In this document: positions 61,194 through 64,000 of the stretch, piece after piece | Layout of the letters: each line of letters begins with the position of its first letter | Position numbering within the stretch: the first letter of the stretch is position 1 | Origin: an uncultured Prevotellaceae bacterium | Lineage (GTDB): Bacteria > Bacteroidota > Bacteroidia > Bacteroidales > Bacteroidaceae | Assembly: GCA_900316585.1 (NCBI GenBank) | Contig: ONDM01000006.1 | Span: 243,578-307,577 of the forward strand | Length of the DNA stretch: 64,000 nt | Direction: 5' to 3' | The notes under the pieces: generated by a model | What the model was told of the DNA's origin: nothing | The model's database searches: none | What the model saw: the letters and a program-made list of their open reading frames with translations, nothing else | Made by a program: the position numbers and the translations under genes

Positions 61194-62327
61194 ATGAAAA
61201 AATCTTATTTTGTTGTGGCTGCGTTTGTGTCAGTTTTTTCAGTTTCCTGTAATTCCCCAAAGAACGATGAAGTCGCTGGTGAGTCCTTTCGAACAATAGA
61301 AACAGAAAAACTTCTTTCCAACCTTATTAATATTCATACTCAAGGATATCTTTATGGACACCATGATGATCCAGTATATGGAGTAGGATGGTCTTATGAG
61401 GATAATCGCTCTGATGTAAAAGATGTGTGTGGTGATTACCCAGGTTTGATGACGTTTGATTTGGGACATATAGAATTGGGTGATAGCGTGAATCTTGATG
61501 GAGTTCCATTCGATTTAATTCGTGAAGAAACAATAAATCAATACAAGCGGGGTGGTGTCATATCTTACAGTTGGCATTTGAACAATCCTTTAACAGAAGG
61601 AGATTCTTGGGATGTTTCTGATTCTACTGTTGTTGTTAGTATTTTGAAAGGTGGAGCTAACCATGAAAAATTTATTTCTTGGTTAGATAAATTGTCTGTT
61701 TTTCTAAATTCTTTGGTTACAGAAGATGGGGTGAAGGTTCCTATCATTTTCCGTCCATGGCATGAGAATACTGGTAGTTGGTTCTGGTGGGGTGAGAAAT
61801 TGTGTTCAGTTGAGCAATATAAAGCACTTTGGACATTAACAACTGATTACTTGAAAGCTAATGGCGTGAATAATTTACTCTTTGCTTATTCTCCCGGTTC
61901 AGAAGCTAATGGTGTGAAAGAAAAATATCTTGAACGTTATCCGGGTGATGAATTAATAGACATCTTAGGTCTTGATATGTATTGTTATGGTGATCCAAAT
62001 GATCCTCTAACCTTATCCAACTACAAACAAGGCTTAAGTACAAATCTTGGAATGGTTTGTGAGATAGCTTCTGAGAATGGTAAAGTTGCAGCCCTGACAG
62101 AAACAGGTTTTGAAGGTATTCCTGTAGCTGAATGGTGGACTAGTGCATTTCAGGCAGTATGTGACAGTTTGCCAATAGCATATGCACAAACTTGGAGAAA
62201 TGCACACGATAAACCTGGTCATTTTTATGCTCCTTACCCAGGACACGCATCATCTGAAGAGTTTATTAAATTTTATAATTCTCCTAAATCATTATTTGCT
62301 AAAGATTTGAAGAATATCTATAAATGA
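61194..62327 (+). CDS. GH26 endo-beta-1,4-mannanase, lipoprotein
   Basis: A 377-residue enzyme with a lipoprotein signal (FVSVFSVSCNSP, Cys 19). GH26 barrel: LYGHHDDPVYGVGW, the acid/base E191 in FRPWHENTGSWFWWG and the nucleophile E303 in ALTETGFEG. The length matches single-domain mannanases. In Bacteroides fragilis the related enzyme produces mannobiose for the GH130 pathway. First gene of the plus-strand operon with GH130 (22 nt) and the epimerase. Confidence 0.93.
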   Translation: MKKSYFVVAAFVSVFSVSCNSPKNDEVAGESFRTIETEKLLSNLINIHTQGYLYGHHDDPVYGVGWSYEDNRSDVKDVCGDYPGLMTFDLGHIELGDSVNLDGVPFDLIREETINQYKRGGVISYSWHLNNPLTEGDSWDVSDSTVVVSILKGGANHEKFISWLDKLSVFLNSLVTEDGVKVPIIFRPWHENTGSWFWWGEKLCSVEQYKALWTLTTDYLKANGVNNLLFAYSPGSEANGVKEKYLERYPGDELIDILGLDMYCYGDPNDPLTLSNYKQGLSTNLGMVCEIASENGKVAALTETGFEGIPVAEWWTSAFQAVCDSLPIAYAQTWRNAHDKPGHFYAPYPGHASSEEFIKFYNSPKSLFAKDLKNIYK

Positions 62328-62349
62328 TGTATTTAAACACACTTCCATT

Positions 62350-63525
62350 ATGAATAAATTTAGTGAGAAAGTTTTGAAATTGTTGGCTGATCATGAAGCC
62401 TTTTTGAGTCGTCCAAATTTACCTGTAGAAGAAAATAATGGAATTTTTGTCCGTTATAAATATCCGATACTGACAGCTGCCCATACACCTGTCATTTGGC
62501 GATATGACTTGGATGAAAAGACTAATCCATATTTGATGGAGCGTATTCAGATGAATGCAACTTTGAATTCAGGTGCCATTAAATGGAATGGTAAGTATTT
62601 ATTGGTCGTTCGAGTTGAAGGAGCCGATCGAAAATCTTTTTTTGCAGTAGCAGAGAGTCAGAATGGTATTGATAATTTCAGATTTTGGGATTATCCTATT
62701 GTCATGCCCGATGACCTAATTCCTGCTACCAATATTTATGATATGCGTCTTACCGCTCATGAAGATGGTTGGGTGTATGGAATCTTCTGTGCTGAACGTC
62801 ATGATAATAATGCACCAAAAGGTGATTTGTCCTCTGCAACTGCAACTGCTGCAATTTGCCGTACAAAGGATTTCATTCATTGGGATCGTTTGCCAGACCT
62901 TAAATCCAAGAGTCAGCAGCGAAATGTCGTTTTGCATCCCGAATTTGTTGATGGTAAATATGCTTTATATACTAGACCTCAAGATGGATTCATCGATGCT
63001 GGAAGTGGTGGTGGAATTGGATGGGCTTTAGTAGATGACATTACTCATGCTGAGATAAAGGAAGAAAAAATAATTGACCAACGTTTTTATCATACAATAA
63101 AGGAAGTAAAAAATGGTGAAGGTCCTCATCCTATCAAGACTTCCAAGGGATGGTTGCATTTAGCTCACGGTGTTCGTGGTTGTGCTTCCGGTCTTCGTTA
63201 TGTACTTTATTTGTATATGACGTCGTTAGAGGATCCAACCAAGCAGATTGCCACTCCTGGTGGTTATTTCATGGCACCCGAAGGAGAGGAACGTATAGGT
63301 GATGTAAGTAATGTTCTGTTTTGTAATGGATGGATAGCTGATGATGATGGAACGGTAAAGATTTATTATGCAGCATCAGACACTCGTATGCATGTTGCCG
63401 TTTCAACCATTGATAAATTGGTTGATTATTGCTTCAATACACCAGTAGACGGTCTTACTACGACAGCATCAGTTGAAACTTTGAAAAAACAGATAGACAA
63501 GAATAAGAAGATTTTGAATTATTAA
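62350..63525 (+). CDS. GH130 4-O-beta-D-mannosyl-D-glucose phosphorylase
   Basis: A 391-residue cytoplasmic enzyme. It phosphorolyses mannosyl-beta-1,4-glucose to mannose 1-phosphate and glucose. The five-bladed propeller of GH130 is recognisable from RIQMNATLNSGAIKWNGKYL, VRVEGADRKSF, the general acid in ATNIYDMRLTAHEDG (D131, the position I recall for the B. fragilis enzyme), and KTSKGWLHLAHGVRG. The long N-terminal region and length of about 390 point to subfamily GH130_1. No signal peptide. Downstream lies the epimerase that makes its substrate. Confidence 0.92.
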   Translation: MNKFSEKVLKLLADHEAFLSRPNLPVEENNGIFVRYKYPILTAAHTPVIWRYDLDEKTNPYLMERIQMNATLNSGAIKWNGKYLLVVRVEGADRKSFFAVAESQNGIDNFRFWDYPIVMPDDLIPATNIYDMRLTAHEDGWVYGIFCAERHDNNAPKGDLSSATATAAICRTKDFIHWDRLPDLKSKSQQRNVVLHPEFVDGKYALYTRPQDGFIDAGSGGGIGWALVDDITHAEIKEEKIIDQRFYHTIKEVKNGEGPHPIKTSKGWLHLAHGVRGCASGLRYVLYLYMTSLEDPTKQIATPGGYFMAPEGEERIGDVSNVLFCNGWIADDDGTVKIYYAASDTRMHVAVSTIDKLVDYCFNTPVDGLTTTASVETLKKQIDKNKKILNY

Positions 63526-63545
63526 AGGTTATAATTTAGGTTATT

Positions 63546-64000
63546 GTGGGAACTGCTGAGTTAAAGATTGAGGTCCAAAAGATATTGGAACAGAATATCC
63601 TTCCATTTTGGTTAGACAATATGGTAGATTATGAGAATGGTGGTTTTTATGGTCGTATCACAGGAGAAGGAATTCTTGAACCTTGGGCTAATAAAGGAGG
63701 TATTCTGAATGGCCGTATCTTATGGACTTTCTCAGCAGCATTCCGAGTTCTACACAATCCTGATTATTTGGAGGCTGCTAAAAGAGCGAAAGATTATATT
63801 CTGCATAATTTCTATGATGTAGAATATGGAGGCACCTACTGGGAGGTGGATTACAAAGGAAATCCCACTGATACAAAGAAGCAGTTCTATGAGTTAGGTT
63901 TTATGCTCTATGGCCTAAGCGAATTTTATAGAGCTACAGGTGATGAAGAAGCATTGGAGTATTCAATCCGTTTGTTCGATACTATAGAACGCTATGCTTT
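63546..64000 (+). CDS. AGE-family cellobiose/mannobiose 2-epimerase, 5' part
   Basis: A frame open to the window end, 151 codons visible. There is no ATG near the start; a GTG at 63546, 20 nt after the GH130 stop, gives VGTAELKIEVQKILEQNILP. Recognised as N-acylglucosamine/cellobiose 2-epimerase type from FWLDNMVDYENGGFYGRIT, NKGGILNGRILWTFSAAFRV and QFYELGFMLYGLSEFYRATG. The epimerase turns mannobiose into mannosylglucose for the GH130 enzyme. The C-terminal catalytic residues are outside the window. Confidence 0.9.
   Translation, partial: MGTAELKIEVQKILEQNILPFWLDNMVDYENGGFYGRITGEGILEPWANKGGILNGRILWTFSAAFRVLHNPDYLEAAKRAKDYILHNFYDVEYGGTYWEVDYKGNPTDTKKQFYELGFMLYGLSEFYRATGDEEALEYSIRLFDTIERYA

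Noticed and set aside
26890..64000. Whole right half as a horizontally acquired island
   Set aside because: It looks richer in A/T than the left half, but there is no integrase, tRNA or attachment repeat, and housekeeping genes (dus, rmuC, RelA/SpoT-like) lie within it.

Overview
The window looks like a chromosome segment from the order Bacteroidales (a Bacteroides/Prevotella-type gut or rumen bacterium). The evidence is SusC/SusD-type outer-membrane genes, many lipoprotein signals, few Shine-Dalgarno sequences, and promoters of the Bacteroidetes type (TTG, about 20 nt, then TAnnTTTG) ahead of many genes. I cannot name the species. I see no tRNA, rRNA, CRISPR array or insertion sequence.

Layout. 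1-2.8 kb: the 5' part of a secreted GLUG/InlB-repeat protein, an AraC regulator and two small membrane proteins. 2.8-5.3 kb: an operon of a metallo-beta-lactamase-like lipoprotein, a zinc-type macrodomain hydrolase and a class M sirtuin (reversible ADP-ribosylation). 5.4-9.6 kb: a five-gene redox operon (SnoaL-like, flavodoxin lipoprotein, aldo/keto reductase, SDR, NTF2-like) with a divergent AraC regulator. 9.8-14.9 kb: a methyltransferase, a 1.25 kb gene-free stretch with two paralogous inverted-repeat elements, then a flavodoxin/phosphodiesterase/CPBP-protease operon and an OxyR-like regulator that lacks Cys199. 15.0-15.4 kb: a predicted structured non-coding RNA. 15.4-26.7 kb: a flavin-reductase lipoprotein, DUF389, AraC, cardiolipin synthase, carB, DUF4421, a ferredoxin-type aldo/keto reductase and glutathione peroxidase. 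26.9-36.6 kb: a phage-type 'FVFGSN' protein, small membrane proteins, a CE1-like esterase with a GH89 enzyme, rhodanese, tRNA-dihydrouridine synthase, rmuC and a RelA/SpoT homologue whose synthetase half is degenerate. 36.6-39.8 kb: a PAP2 acid phosphatase and a GH2 enzyme.

40-64 kb is a polysaccharide-utilisation locus for beta-mannan or glucomannan: AraC plus GH5_7 mannanase, SusC, SusD, a surface lipoprotein with an internally duplicated domain, a GH5_4-type glucanase, and on the other strand GH26 mannanase, GH130 mannosylglucose phosphorylase and an epimerase cut by the window end. The last three match the mannobiose-to-mannosylglucose-to-mannose-1-phosphate pathway known from Bacteroides fragilis.

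The best candidate for an undescribed system lies inside this locus. A two-gene module occurs three times: a large polytopic membrane protein (DUF6057-like) followed by a lipoprotein with PD40/TolB-like propeller repeats and a conserved CxxCH motif typical of covalently bound heme c. Two copies are in tandem behind their own promoter and a DUF4369 lipoprotein; the third follows the GH5_4 gene. The other leading candidates are the paired inverted-repeat elements at 10.6-11.3 kb, whose arms have co-varied, and the ncRNA at 15.1-15.36 kb.
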